A stretch of DNA of 64,000 nucleotides from Mesorhizobium sp. LNHC252B00 (lineage in GTDB: Bacteria > Pseudomonadota > Alphaproteobacteria > Rhizobiales > Rhizobiaceae), in contig NZ_AYWO01000022.1 in NCBI RefSeq assembly GCF_000502955.1, positions 1 through 64,000 on the forward strand. Reading direction: 5' to 3'. A program made the position numbers and the translations under genes. The notes beneath the pieces were generated by a model. The model saw only the letters and a program-made list of their open reading frames with translations. It made no database searches and was not told the DNA's origin. Positions 8,752 to 17,696 of the stretch are shown in pieces. Each line of letters opens with the position of its first letter. The first letter of the stretch is position 1.

Positions 8752-9579
8752 CTAGCCGACGAAGGCGCGCTCGACGACGAAGGTCGCCGGATGGCTCAGC
8801 GAGCCTTCGACGAAGCCGAGGCTTTCGGCCAGTTCCTTGACATCCTTCAGCATGTGCATCGAGCCGCAGATCATGATGCGGTCGGTTTCCGGATTGAGCT
8901 TGTCGATGCCGAGATCGCTGTAGAACTTGCCGGAACCGATCAGCGCCGTGATGCGGCCCATGCGCGGCGATTCTTCGCGGGTCGTGGAATTGTAGAGCGT
9001 GACGCGGCCGGCGGTCAGCTCGCCGATCAACGGGTCGCTCTCCAGTGCAGCGACCAACTCCTGGCCATAGGTCAGTTCGGCATTGTCGCGGCAAGTGTGG
9101 GTCAGGATCAACTGATCGAACTTCTCGTAGGTATCGGGATCGCGCAGCAGGCTGGCGAAGGGCGCGATGCCGGTGCCGGTCGAGATCATGAACAGCCGCT
9201 TGGCCGGGGTCAGCGCGTCGACCACCAGCGTACCGGTCGACTTCTGGCGCATGATGACCGTGTCGCCGACCTGGATCTTCTGCAGTTCCGAGGTCAACGG
9301 GCCGTCCGGCACCTTGATCGAGAAGAATTCCAGCTCTTCGTCCCAGGCCGGGCTTGCCACCGAATAGGCGCGGTACACCGGCTTCTCGGCATTGGGCAGG
9401 CCGATCATGACGAACTCGCCGGAGCGGAAGCGCAGCGACTGCGGGCGGGTGATCCGGAACGAGAACAGCCGGTCGGTGTAGTGCTTCACCGAGACGACGG
9501 TTTCGGCGTAGACATTGGCCGGAATCGGGAATTGCAGCGGGCGGGCGCCGACGGTGTTGAGAGCGGTTGTGGTGTTCAT
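8752..9579 (-). CDS. fpr: Ferredoxin--NADP+ reductase
   Basis: Flavoprotein (275 residues) moving electrons between NADPH and ferredoxin or flavodoxin. It has the FAD-binding RAYSVASP motif, the NADP-domain GTGIAPFASLLRD, the ICGSMHML strand and a C-terminal ERAFVG tail as in bacterial (Azotobacter/Rhodobacter-type) Fpr. ATG 9579 is preferred over TTG 9588 because AAGG is then about nine bases away. It is divergent from hyuA across a 217-bp gap with a GTATAC-centred motif. In proteobacteria Fpr commonly serves redox defence and Fe-S repair. Confidence 0.9.
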   Translation of the reverse strand: MNTTTALNTVGARPLQFPIPANVYAETVVSVKHYTDRLFSFRITRPQSLRFRSGEFVMIGLPNAEKPVYRAYSVASPAWDEELEFFSIKVPDGPLTSELQKIQVGDTVIMRQKSTGTLVVDALTPAKRLFMISTGTGIAPFASLLRDPDTYEKFDQLILTHTCRDNAELTYGQELVAALESDPLIGELTAGRVTLYNSTTREESPRMGRITALIGSGKFYSDLGIDKLNPETDRIMICGSMHMLKDVKELAESLGFVEGSLSHPATFVVERAFVG

Positions 9580-9705
9580 CAAATCCAACCTTCTGGCCCA
9601 ACTGTGGATGCGGGCGCCAAACTTTCACCTGCGCGCCCGAACCATTCAGGTCCCGGCGTGCTGTTCGCACACTCCAAAGCGGCAAGCTCTTGTGTCCCGA
9701 ATTTA

Positions 9706-9717
9706 TTAGTATACAAA
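9706..9717. promoter_or_regulatory. GTATAC-centred motif in the fpr/hyuA divergent region
   Basis: TTAGTATACAAA is nearly palindromic around GTATAC and shares this core with the perfect TTGTATACAA at 34843, next to a GntR/FCD gene. It sits between two divergent promoters, so it could be an operator for either. No regulator gene is next to it, and a 6-bp core can occur by chance. Confidence 0.25.
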
Positions 9718-9796
9718 CGATATTTGCGTCAAGATGCTCCCTTAAAACAGCTTTCCAAACTGACGCATATCCGTAGTCCGCGCATTTCGGGTTTCG

Positions 9797-11884
9797 ATGA
9801 TGGAAGAGAATTTTTCGGCGCAAGCGCATGATTCCCTGGGAAATGTCGTTGCCGGTATCGATGTCGGCGGCACCTTCACCGATCTGCTCCTGATCGACGG
9901 ACGCGACGGTGGCAGGGTGTATCTAGCCAAGACCCCGACCACGGTCGACAACCAGGCGTTCGGCGTCGTTTCGGCGCTCGGCGCCACCGGATTTGCCATC
10001 GACGGCATCGATCTCATCGTGCACGGCACGACCACCACAACCAATGCGGTGCTCGAACGCCGGCTGGCGAAAACCGGCATGATCACGACGCGCGGCTTTC
10101 GCGACGTGATCGAGCTTGGCCGACGCACGCGGCCGCAGGCCTATGGCATGACCGGCAGCTTCGTGCCGATCATTCCGCGCAATCTGCGGCTCGAGGTCTC
10201 GGAGCGCGTCGAGGCGTCGGGCGCGATACGCACGCCGCTCGACGAGGCCGAGATGCGTGACGCCGTGAAGACGCTGATCGCGGCCGGCTGCGAATCCCTC
10301 GTCATCCATTTTCTGCATTCCTACGCCAACCCGATGCATGAGCGCCGCGCCGCCGAAATCGCCGCCGAACTCTGGCCGAACGGCTACATCACCGCAGGCC
10401 ATGCGCTGCTGTCGGAAGCGCGGGAATTCGAGCGGGGCGTCACCGCCTCGGTCAACGCCTCCGTACAGCCGATCCTCGAGCGCTACGTCGAGCGGCTGCG
10501 CAAGGAATTGGGCGCAAAAGGCTATGCCCGCGACTTCCTGATCATGAACGGCAATGGCGGCATGATCTCGGCCCGTTTCGTCACACGTGAATCAGCCAAG
10601 ACGGTGATGTCCGGTCCGGCATCGGGTGTCATCGCCGCTGCCTATACGGGCAAGCGCGCCGGCTTCGAAAACCTCGTCACCTATGACATGGGCGGCACCT
10701 CCACCGACGTGGCGCTGATCCGCAATGCCGAGCCGGCTGTGTCGAACGAGATCGAGATCGAATACGCGATGCCGATCCACGTGCCGATGGTGGCGGTGCA
10801 CACGGTCGGCGCCGGCGGCGGCTCGATCGCGCGCGTCGATGCGGCCGGCCTGATCCAGATCGGCCCGGAAAGTGCCGGCGCCAATCCGGGCCCGATCTGC
10901 TATGGACGCGGCGGCTTGGAGCCGACCATCACCGACGCCAATCTGGTGCTCGGCCGGTTGGCGCCGAAGAAATTGCTGGCGGTCGAAAACCCGGTCACAT
11001 CAGAGCGCGTCACCGGCATATTCGAGGACAAGATAGGCAAGGCGACCGGCCTGTCCGGGGTCGAGGCGGCTGGTGCGGTGCTGCGGCTGGGCAACATGAA
11101 GATGGCCGGCGCCATCCGCATGGTCTCCGTGTCGCGCGGCCACGATCCGCGCGATTTCGCGCTGTTCGCTTTTGGCGGGGCGGGTCCGCTGCATGCGACA
11201 GCCCTTGCGCGTGAACTCGGCCTGCCCAAGGTACTGGTGCCCGCGCGTCCCGGCATAACCAACGCGCTCGGCTGCGTCGTCGCCGACCTGCGCCACGACT
11301 TCGTCAACACGATCAATCAGCCAGTCGCGGTGCTCGACGAAGTCCAGCTTCACAACCTATTGGAACGGCACCGAAACGAAGGCGAAGAGCTGATCGGCAA
11401 GGAAGCGGTGAAGCCGGAGACGATCCGCGTCACCCATTCGGCCGACATGCAGTTCGTCGGCCAGACCCACATCATCAACGTGGCGCTGCCGTCGTCATCG
11501 GTGACGCGGGCAACGCTGCAGCAGCTTTTCGAAAAGGCCTATTTCGCCCGCTTCAAAGTCGAACTGCCGGAAATCCGCGCCAATCTCGTCAATCTCAACA
11601 CCTCGGTGACCGGCGTCAGGCCGGCGATCGATCTGTCGCGGTTGATCGATCCGGCGGGGCGCACCAAGACACTCGACGAGGCGCGACGCGAAATCCGGCC
11701 GGTCTGGTATGCCGGCCGCTGGCACGACACGCCGGTATACGCACGCGAAAAACTGCCGTTAGATGCGATCATCGAAGGACCGGCAATCCTCGAACAGATG
11801 GATGCCACCACTGTGCTCGAACCCGGCGACTGCGCACGCTGCGACGCCGACGGCAACATCATCATCGATATTGGCGAGGCCTGA
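9797..11884 (+). CDS. hyuA: Hydantoinase/oxoprolinase family protein, N-methylhydantoinase subunit A
   Basis: ATP-dependent cyclic-amide hydrolase subunit, 695 residues (family about 680-700). The N-terminal actin-like ATPase fold starts with AGIDVGGTFTDLLLID; a second phosphate motif DMGGTSTDVALI lies near residue 296; HGTTTTTNAVLERR is the family hallmark. It partners with the HyuB gene one base downstream. Substrates of this family include N-methylhydantoin, 5-oxoproline and, in acetone carboxylases, acetone; hydantoin or oxoproline is most likely here. Two adjacent ATGs (9797, 9800) are possible starts with only a weak ribosome site. Confidence 0.9.
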   Translation: MMEENFSAQAHDSLGNVVAGIDVGGTFTDLLLIDGRDGGRVYLAKTPTTVDNQAFGVVSALGATGFAIDGIDLIVHGTTTTTNAVLERRLAKTGMITTRGFRDVIELGRRTRPQAYGMTGSFVPIIPRNLRLEVSERVEASGAIRTPLDEAEMRDAVKTLIAAGCESLVIHFLHSYANPMHERRAAEIAAELWPNGYITAGHALLSEAREFERGVTASVNASVQPILERYVERLRKELGAKGYARDFLIMNGNGGMISARFVTRESAKTVMSGPASGVIAAAYTGKRAGFENLVTYDMGGTSTDVALIRNAEPAVSNEIEIEYAMPIHVPMVAVHTVGAGGGSIARVDAAGLIQIGPESAGANPGPICYGRGGLEPTITDANLVLGRLAPKKLLAVENPVTSERVTGIFEDKIGKATGLSGVEAAGAVLRLGNMKMAGAIRMVSVSRGHDPRDFALFAFGGAGPLHATALARELGLPKVLVPARPGITNALGCVVADLRHDFVNTINQPVAVLDEVQLHNLLERHRNEGEELIGKEAVKPETIRVTHSADMQFVGQTHIINVALPSSSVTRATLQQLFEKAYFARFKVELPEIRANLVNLNTSVTGVRPAIDLSRLIDPAGRTKTLDEARREIRPVWYAGRWHDTPVYAREKLPLDAIIEGPAILEQMDATTVLEPGDCARCDADGNIIIDIGEA

Positions 11885-11885
11885 G

Positions 11886-13628
11886 ATGGAAAAACTCGAC
11901 GCCATCACGCTTTCGGTCCTTCAGGCGGCGCTGCAGCAGGTCTGCGACGAGATGGACCTGACCTTTTCGCGCGCTGCGTTCTCGCCTGTGATCGCCGAGG
12001 CCAACGACCGCTCCGACGGCATCTATTCGGCCGTCGACGGTTCGCTGATCGCGCAAGGCAGCCAGGGCCTGCCGGTGTTCGTGGGTGTCATGCAGTATTC
12101 GACCAGGACGGTGATCGAGATGATCGCCGATGGCCGCTGCTTGGCCCCGGACCCAGGCGACATCTACATCGTCAACGATCCGTATCTCGGCGGCACCCAT
12201 CTGATGGATGTGCGCTTTGCCATGCCGGTCTATCGCAATGGCAAGATATTCTGCTGGCTGTCCAACACCGGCCACTGGCCCGACATTGGCGGCTCCGTGC
12301 CGGGCGGGTTTTCCGCATCGGCAACGGCAGTCGAGCAGGAAGGGCTGCGGCTGCCGCCGGTCAAGCTGTTCAAGAAGGGCGTGTTCGACGCGGAGATCTA
12401 CGCCATTATCTGCAACAACATCCGGGTCGCCGACCAGCGCATCGGCGACATCAGGGCCCAGGCCGCAGCGCTGCTGATCGGCCAGGACCGGCTCAACGGA
12501 ATCCTGGATCGTTACGGCGACGAAACTGTTGTCGAGGCGATCGCCGAATTGCGTCGCCGCGCCGCCGAGCAGATGCGTGCCAACATAGTGGCCATCCCCG
12601 ACGGCACCTACAGTTCCGAGGCGTTCGTCGACTCCGACGGGGTGGTCAACGAGCCGCTGACCATCGCGCTCGCCATCGAGAAGCAGGGCGATACGCTGAC
12701 CTTCGATTTCTCCGGCTCGTCGAAACCGTGCGCCGGGCCGATGAACAGCGTGCTGGCGACGACCCTGTCGTCGGTCTATCTCGCCATGCGCCACATTTTC
12801 CCCGATGTGCCGATCAGCGCCGGCGCGTTTGAACCGCTGATCGTCAAGCGCCCGGAAGGCACTTTCCTCGACGCGAAATACCCGCGACCCGTATCGGGTT
12901 GCGCCGCCGAAGTGTCGCAGCGCATCGCCGAGGCGGTGTTCGCGGCCATGGTGCAGGCAGTGCCGGACAAGGTGACGGCGGCCCCGGCCGGCTCCAGCGG
13001 CAATTTCGCGCTCGGCGGCAACGACCCGGCGCGCGGCCGCGACTACGTCATGTACCAGATCTCCGGCGGCGGCTATGGCGGCAATTCAAGTCATGACGGC
13101 TTGACCAATGGCTGCTCGACCATCGGCATCTCCAAGTCGCCGCCGGTCGAGATCATGGAACAGGCATTCCCGGTGCTCTACCGCCACTATGCCTTGCGCG
13201 AAGGCTCGGGCGGCGCCGGCAAGCATCGCGGCGGCTTTGGCCTAGCTTATGAGGTTGAGATCCTGCGCGGCGACGCGCGCGCCTCCTTCGTCATGGATCA
13301 CGGCCGTTTCGGCCCGCAAGGCGCACTCGGCGGTGAGGACGGCGCGGTCAACACCGTTACCGTTTTCCGCAATGGCGAGGAACATGTACCACTGCATCTG
13401 TCCAAGGAGCAGGACATCGCGCTGAAAGCGGGAGATCGGGTCAGGGTCGGCACGCCGGGTGGTGGCGGCTATGGCGATCCGCGCGAGCGGGATGCCGATC
13501 TGGTGCTGCGCGATGTGGCGCTGGGATATTATACGCCTGCGGAAGCCAGCGAAAAATTCGGCGTCGTCCTGTCGGTGGGCGAGCTCGCGGTCGACCGGAA
13601 GGCGACGGACAAGCAGCGCGCCCGCTAA
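11886..13628 (+). CDS. hyuB: Hydantoinase B/oxoprolinase family protein
   Basis: Second subunit of the ATP-dependent hydantoinase, 580 residues. Family features include the N-terminal DMDLTFSRAAFSPVIAEANDRSDGI region, a NDPYLGGTHLMD motif, NTGHWPDIGG, and a Gly-rich C-terminal RVGTPGGGGYGDP. ATG 11886 is one base after the HyuA stop (TGAGATG), so the two are translationally coupled. No hydantoin racemase or carbamoylase is linked, so the complete pathway must draw on other loci. Confidence 0.9.
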   Translation: MEKLDAITLSVLQAALQQVCDEMDLTFSRAAFSPVIAEANDRSDGIYSAVDGSLIAQGSQGLPVFVGVMQYSTRTVIEMIADGRCLAPDPGDIYIVNDPYLGGTHLMDVRFAMPVYRNGKIFCWLSNTGHWPDIGGSVPGGFSASATAVEQEGLRLPPVKLFKKGVFDAEIYAIICNNIRVADQRIGDIRAQAAALLIGQDRLNGILDRYGDETVVEAIAELRRRAAEQMRANIVAIPDGTYSSEAFVDSDGVVNEPLTIALAIEKQGDTLTFDFSGSSKPCAGPMNSVLATTLSSVYLAMRHIFPDVPISAGAFEPLIVKRPEGTFLDAKYPRPVSGCAAEVSQRIAEAVFAAMVQAVPDKVTAAPAGSSGNFALGGNDPARGRDYVMYQISGGGYGGNSSHDGLTNGCSTIGISKSPPVEIMEQAFPVLYRHYALREGSGGAGKHRGGFGLAYEVEILRGDARASFVMDHGRFGPQGALGGEDGAVNTVTVFRNGEEHVPLHLSKEQDIALKAGDRVRVGTPGGGGYGDPRERDADLVLRDVALGYYTPAEASEKFGVVLSVGELAVDRKATDKQRAR

Positions 13629-13823
13629 CAGCGAAACGACCGAAAAGACGGATGTTCGAGATCGCCGTTGAGCGCAAGAAGTCTGCGGGCTTCAAGGCGC
13701 GCGGCGGAGACGGAAACGAGATGGACATCAAAGGGCCGGATGCCGCGACGCCGCTTCGCGGCTGCTCCGCCCGTGGACGACGAAGTTGGGGAAGCCTCGG
13801 CCAATCCCAACTACCGGCTCCGC

Positions 13824-14480
13824 TTACCCCCGCCGATCCAGCCGCGCCACAAGCCTGTCCCCCACCCACTGGATGCCGCAGACCAGGATGATCAGTACGA
13901 TGACCACGGCGATCATGACTGACGTCTCAAAACGTTGGTAACCGTAGCGGATGGCGAGGTCGCCGAGGCCGCCGGCGCCGATGGCGCCGGCCATGGCCGA
14001 GGCGCCGATCAGGGTCACCAGCGTCACGGTGAAGCCGGCGACGATGCCGGGCAGGGCTTCGGGCACTAGCACCTCGCGGATGATCGTCCAGCGATTGCCG
14101 CCCATGGCGCGGGCCGCTTCGATCAAACCATGATCGACCTCGCGCAGCGACACTTCTGCGATGCGCGCGTAATAGGGCGTGGCGGCGATCGACAGCGGCA
14201 CGATCGCCGCCCATGTGCCGATCGAGGTGCCCACGATCAGTCGTGTCACCGGGATCAGCGCCACCAGAAGGATGATGAAGGGCACCGAGCGGAAGCCGTT
14301 GATGACGGCACCCAGCGCGCGATTCACCCACAGGCTTTCGGCAATGCCGCCGCGTTCGGTGGCAATCAAGGCCAGGCCGAGCGGCAGGCCGAAGACCAGC
14401 GAGATGAGGCCGGAGGCGGCCGTCATCAGCACCGTCTCCCAGATCGAACGCAGCAGAAGCTCAAACAGGATTGGCGACAT
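13824..14480 (-). CDS. metI: Methionine ABC transporter permease
   Basis: Inner-membrane permease of the D/L-methionine importer, 218 residues with five to six hydrophobic segments. The EAA loop reads GLIEAARAMGGNRWTIIREVLVPEALPG, very close to known MetI. ATG 14480 is chosen over TTG 14486 because GGAGG then lies nine bases away. It overlaps the end of metN by 20 bp, so translation is coupled. It is the last gene of the metQ-metN-metI operon and converges on hyuB. Confidence 0.92.
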   Translation of the reverse strand: MSPILFELLLRSIWETVLMTAASGLISLVFGLPLGLALIATERGGIAESLWVNRALGAVINGFRSVPFIILLVALIPVTRLIVGTSIGTWAAIVPLSIAATPYYARIAEVSLREVDHGLIEAARAMGGNRWTIIREVLVPEALPGIVAGFTVTLVTLIGASAMAGAIGAGGLGDLAIRYGYQRFETSVMIAVVIVLIILVCGIQWVGDRLVARLDRRG

Positions 14481-15549
14481 GGCCAAGCACCTCCACCCGC
14501 GTCTGGCGGGCCTTCAGGAATGTGATGATGTCGGCGAGACGATTTGCATCGCTGCCGGGAACCGAAAGGAACAGCGTCCCGACCGGCTGCTGCTGGATGT
14601 GGTCGATGCCGCCATGGACGAGGCGGAAGGCACCTGGAACAGCCGTGGCAAGGTCGGACAGCAGCGGGCCGCTTGCCGCTTCGCCGGCCACATCGACGCG
14701 CAGGATCGTCTCCGCGCCGGCCGCCGGCAGCAGCCGGGCCGCCAGTTCGGCCGGAAGCTGCGGCCGGATGGCGCCGAGCAGGCTCCGCGTAATCTCGGAG
14801 CGCGGATCGGCAAACACCGACCAGACCGGCCCTTCCTCGACGATGCGCCCGGCGTCGATCACCGCCACCCGGTCGGCGATCGAGCGGATCACCTCCATTT
14901 CGTGGGTGATCAAAAGGATGGTCAGGCCAAGCCGCCGGTTGATGTCTTTCAGCAGGGCAAGGATCGACCGCGTCGTCTCCGGATCGAGCGCCGATGTGGC
15001 CTCGTCCGATAGCAACAGCGCCGGGCGCGCCGCAAGCGCCCTGGCGATGCCGACGCGCTGCTTCTGGCCACCCGACAGCAAGGCCGGATAGGCTTTGGCT
15101 TTCTCCGACAGGCCGACGAGATCGAGCAGCTCGGCCGCGCGCGCCAGCCGCTCGGCCTTCGGGCGGCCTTCGATCTTGAGCGGCAGCGCTACATTGTCCT
15201 CGACGGTCTTGGCCGACAGCAGGTTGAAATGCTGGAAGATCATGCCGATGCGCCGGCGCAGCGGCTGCAGGTCGCGCTCGCCGAGCCGGCCGATCTCGCG
15301 GCCCTCGATGAACACGCCGCCCGAATCGGGCCGCTCCAGGCCGTTCAGGCAGCGGATCAGCGTCGACTTGCCGGCGCCGCTGCGACCGATAATGCCGAGG
15401 ATCTCGCCCTTGCGCACCGTCAGCGAGATACCGTCGAGCGCTGCCGTGACACCGAAGCGGCGTTTAAGCTCGACAAGGCGCACGACATCTTGCTGTGTTG
15501 CGCCGGCCTGCTCCGCGGTCTCGACGGTCGAGGTAAAGTGCTGGTTCAT
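14461..15549 (-). CDS. metN: Methionine ABC transporter ATP-binding protein
   Basis: ATPase of the methionine importer, 362 residues. Walker A GRSGAGKST, signature LSGGQKQRVGIARALA, Walker B LLSDEATSALD and H-loop LITHEMEVIRS are present. The C-terminal 90 residues match the NIL regulatory domain that binds methionine and inhibits transport. ATG 15549 has AGGA seven bases upstream; the track to its 5-prime side is out of family. It lies 86 bp downstream of metQ. Confidence 0.93.
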   Translation of the reverse strand: MNQHFTSTVETAEQAGATQQDVVRLVELKRRFGVTAALDGISLTVRKGEILGIIGRSGAGKSTLIRCLNGLERPDSGGVFIEGREIGRLGERDLQPLRRRIGMIFQHFNLLSAKTVEDNVALPLKIEGRPKAERLARAAELLDLVGLSEKAKAYPALLSGGQKQRVGIARALAARPALLLSDEATSALDPETTRSILALLKDINRRLGLTILLITHEMEVIRSIADRVAVIDAGRIVEEGPVWSVFADPRSEITRSLLGAIRPQLPAELAARLLPAAGAETILRVDVAGEAASGPLLSDLATAVPGAFRLVHGGIDHIQQQPVGTLFLSVPGSDANRLADIITFLKARQTRVEVLGHVANPV

Positions 15550-15635
15550 GGGCGGATCCTGAAAATACGAGTGCGGACCGCGCGTGGCGCGGACCGCCTT
15601 GCTGTCAAAGCAGACGCTTGAGCGCCTGTATGTCC

Positions 15636-16490
15636 TCAATAGGCGCTGAGGCCGGTGCCCTTGTAGACCTTGTCGAACTCGGCTTTCACCGCCTCGTTCT
15701 GGTACGAAGCCACCAGCGTTTTCACCCAGGCCTCATTCTCGTTGCCGGACTTCACCGCGATGAAGTTGCGGTACGGATTGTCGGCAATGGGCTCCTGCGC
15801 GATGCGGTTTTCCGGCGTCAGGCCGCTTTTTAGCGCCCAATCGGTGTTGACCACGGCAGCGTCGAGATCCTCAACCGAGCGTCCAACGATGCCTGCGTCC
15901 AACTCCTTGATTTGGACCTTCTTGGGATTTTCCGCGATGTCGGCAGTGGTGGCCAAGATGCCGGTGGCGTCTTTCAGCTTGACCACGCCTTCATTCTGCA
16001 AGACGCGCAGCGCCCGGCCTTCATTGGAGGGGTCGTTCGGAACGCCGATGACCGCGCCCTCGGGCAGCTCGGCGACCTTGGTGTACTTCTTCGAGTAGAG
16101 ACCGATCGGCCATACGCCGGTGTAGCCGACGCGGACGATGTGATACCCTTGAGTCTTGATCTGGTTGTCGAGATAGGGCTGGTGCTGGAAGGCGTTGGCG
16201 TCGATCTCGCCACGCTCCAGCGCCTCGTTGGGTTGGGTGTAGTCGTTGAACACCACGGTCTCGATGGCGAGGCCCTTTTCGGCAGCCTGGGCGACGACGA
16301 CCCGCCACACATCCTCGTCTTCGCCGCTGATGATGCCGACCTTGATCGCCTTCTTGTCTTCGGCGAACGACGCGCCGGGCGCCAACAGGCTGCCAATCGC
16401 GACGGCCGAGGCAAACAGCAGAGCAAGGCCACTGCGCCGGCTTAGGGGTGACCAGAGGGAAGAGGGCGAAGTGTTTTTGAAGTCGGTCAT
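15636..16490 (-). CDS. metQ: MetQ/NlpA family methionine-binding protein
   Basis: Periplasmic substrate-binding protein of the methionine importer, about 284 residues. An N-terminal signal region (RRSGLALLFASAVAIGSLLAPGASFA) ends before EDKKAIKVGI. There is no lipobox Cys, so it looks soluble rather than lipid-anchored. The family stretch NAFQHQPYLDNQIK and the YTGVWPIGLYSKKY segment support methionine binding. ATG 16490 has AGAGA upstream; ATG 16517 would add nine residues. It heads the metQNI operon. Confidence 0.9.
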   Translation of the reverse strand: MTDFKNTSPSSLWSPLSRRSGLALLFASAVAIGSLLAPGASFAEDKKAIKVGIISGEDEDVWRVVVAQAAEKGLAIETVVFNDYTQPNEALERGEIDANAFQHQPYLDNQIKTQGYHIVRVGYTGVWPIGLYSKKYTKVAELPEGAVIGVPNDPSNEGRALRVLQNEGVVKLKDATGILATTADIAENPKKVQIKELDAGIVGRSVEDLDAAVVNTDWALKSGLTPENRIAQEPIADNPYRNFIAVKSGNENEAWVKTLVASYQNEAVKAEFDKVYKGTGLSAY

Positions 16491-16569
16491 GATTGATCTC
16501 TGCGGTTGTGAAGTCATCGCGGCCAGGCGGACTGCCTAAGCCTTGGTCGCATCGTCATAAATTCTATCG

Positions 16570-16578
16570 ATTATATCA
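16570..16578 (-). promoter_or_regulatory. Candidate extended -10 promoter of metQNI
   Basis: The minus strand reads TGATATAAT, an exact extended -10 (TGnTATAAT), about 80 bases before the metQ start. No good -35 is seen, which is acceptable for an extended -10 promoter. I looked for a SAM-II riboswitch between it and metQ and did not recognise one. Confidence 0.35.
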
Positions 16579-16954
16579 AAGAACGCATTTCGCCGTTCCC
16601 ACCACAGCCAGGAATATTCTCTCAAAAATTTCAACGAAGAGAGAACAGGACGGCTTCGGCCGACCGCAGCGGTGCACACAGCATCGACGACCCGCCGCCT
16701 TTTACGATTCTTTCGCACGAGTGGGAGACGCCCGGCCGCTGGTGGCGGAAGCAGTTGCGGGGGCGGTGACCGGATGATCATGGATGCGACCCTTGCGGCT
16801 CACGTCCGGTTTCCGACCACCACCCCGGCGCACGTCCCAGTGGCCGGCCATGATCCAGCCATGGCAACTTTTTCGTGAAGCTGCACGGGTTGATCCGATA
16901 GCCTGTTTGCCTAGGTAAAGAAGCGGCGGGGGCCATGCAAATCCGACAGTCGGT
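16579..16954. other. Gap without recognised gene between metQ promoter and lipoprotein gene
   Basis: About 380 bases with no reading frame that has both a ribosome site and protein-like composition. Frames of up to 146 codons cross it on both strands, but they are Arg/Pro-rich and look like GC-driven shadows. No terminator or RNA gene was recognised. Confidence 0.5.
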
Positions 16955-17443
16955 ATGACATTTTCCTCGATTCGAAAGCTCGCCATTCCTGTTCTCTTCG
17001 CCGGTATCCTGTCTTCCTGCGTCGTTCCCGACGATACGTCACGCATGGCCAAGGCTGACCCCACAGCGTCGGCGGCCCGCAAGGAGATGGTCGGTCTCAG
17101 CGAAGCCGACGTTCGAATGTGCGCCGGGTTTCCGACCGCCACCGCGGACGCTGGCCGCTCGGGCCAGATTTGGACCTACAAGCGCATCGTTCAGCGCGGC
17201 AATCTAAGCATTGTCGTTCCAACCCTGGCGGTCGGCGCGATCCCGGCGGTCGGCGGTTCCGTCAATGTCGCTCCCGGCGGTTATTGCGACACGCAAATTC
17301 GCATGGTCGACGGCCGCGTCGCCGAAGTCGCCTACGCCGGCGACAACAATCTGCCGAACAGGCGCGACGCGCTATGCGTCAGCACGGTGGATGCCTGTGT
17401 TGCCTATGCCCGCCAACACAGTCAAAGGCCGGCGGCCAGATAG
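16955..17443 (+). CDS. Small lipoprotein with BamE/OmlA-like motif
   Basis: 162 residues. The signal peptide (MTFSSIRKLAIPVLFAGILSSC) ends in a lipobox LSSC, giving a lipid-anchored Cys at 22. Residues 46-75 read MVGLSEADVRMCAGFPTATADAGR and then IWTYKR, the L-x-E-x-D-v-x-x-x-x-G-x-P ... W-x-Y pattern of BamE/SmpA-like domains. It has two further Cys pairs that may form disulfides. No partner gene is linked. The exact role is unknown; envelope integrity is a guess from the fold. Confidence 0.75.
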   Translation: MTFSSIRKLAIPVLFAGILSSCVVPDDTSRMAKADPTASAARKEMVGLSEADVRMCAGFPTATADAGRSGQIWTYKRIVQRGNLSIVVPTLAVGAIPAVGGSVNVAPGGYCDTQIRMVDGRVAEVAYAGDNNLPNRRDALCVSTVDACVAYARQHSQRPAAR

Positions 17444-17476
17444 CCGGCAGCAACCAAACCGCGACGGCAGGCCGGG

Positions 17477-17680
17477 GTGCTCGATCTGTTGATGGAGTTG
17501 CAGCGCGCGCCCGGTGTCGCCATCCTGTATCTCGGTCTGTGTCCGCATTGTCCGCGTAATGGCGCCAAAGTGCGCCGCTTTGGCCATGAAATGCGCAGTG
17601 GCCTCTTGCCGATCATGCTCATCTTCCTAATGTTCGTCTTGCCGATGGGGATCGTGGAGGGCCGGTCGGCTTCATCGTGA
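17477..17680 (+). CDS. Possible small membrane protein (hypothetical)
   Basis: A 67-codon frame from GTG 17477 encodes one clear hydrophobic helix near the C terminus (LLPIMLIFLMFVLPMGIV, about 43-60) and a CPHC motif near residue 22. It lies between the lipoprotein and the ABC importer genes and has no good ribosome site. It may be spurious; the helix and CxxC-like motif are the only reasons to keep it. Confidence 0.25.
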   Translation: MLDLLMELQRAPGVAILYLGLCPHCPRNGAKVRRFGHEMRSGLLPIMLIFLMFVLPMGIVEGRSASS

Positions 17681-17696
17681 TGGGAGGAAGTAGACC

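Noticed and set aside
16491-16630. SAM-II riboswitch ahead of metQ
   Set aside because: I searched the leader for the pseudoknot pattern and the GCUAAAAA-type end seen in alphaproteobacterial SAM-II and did not find it.
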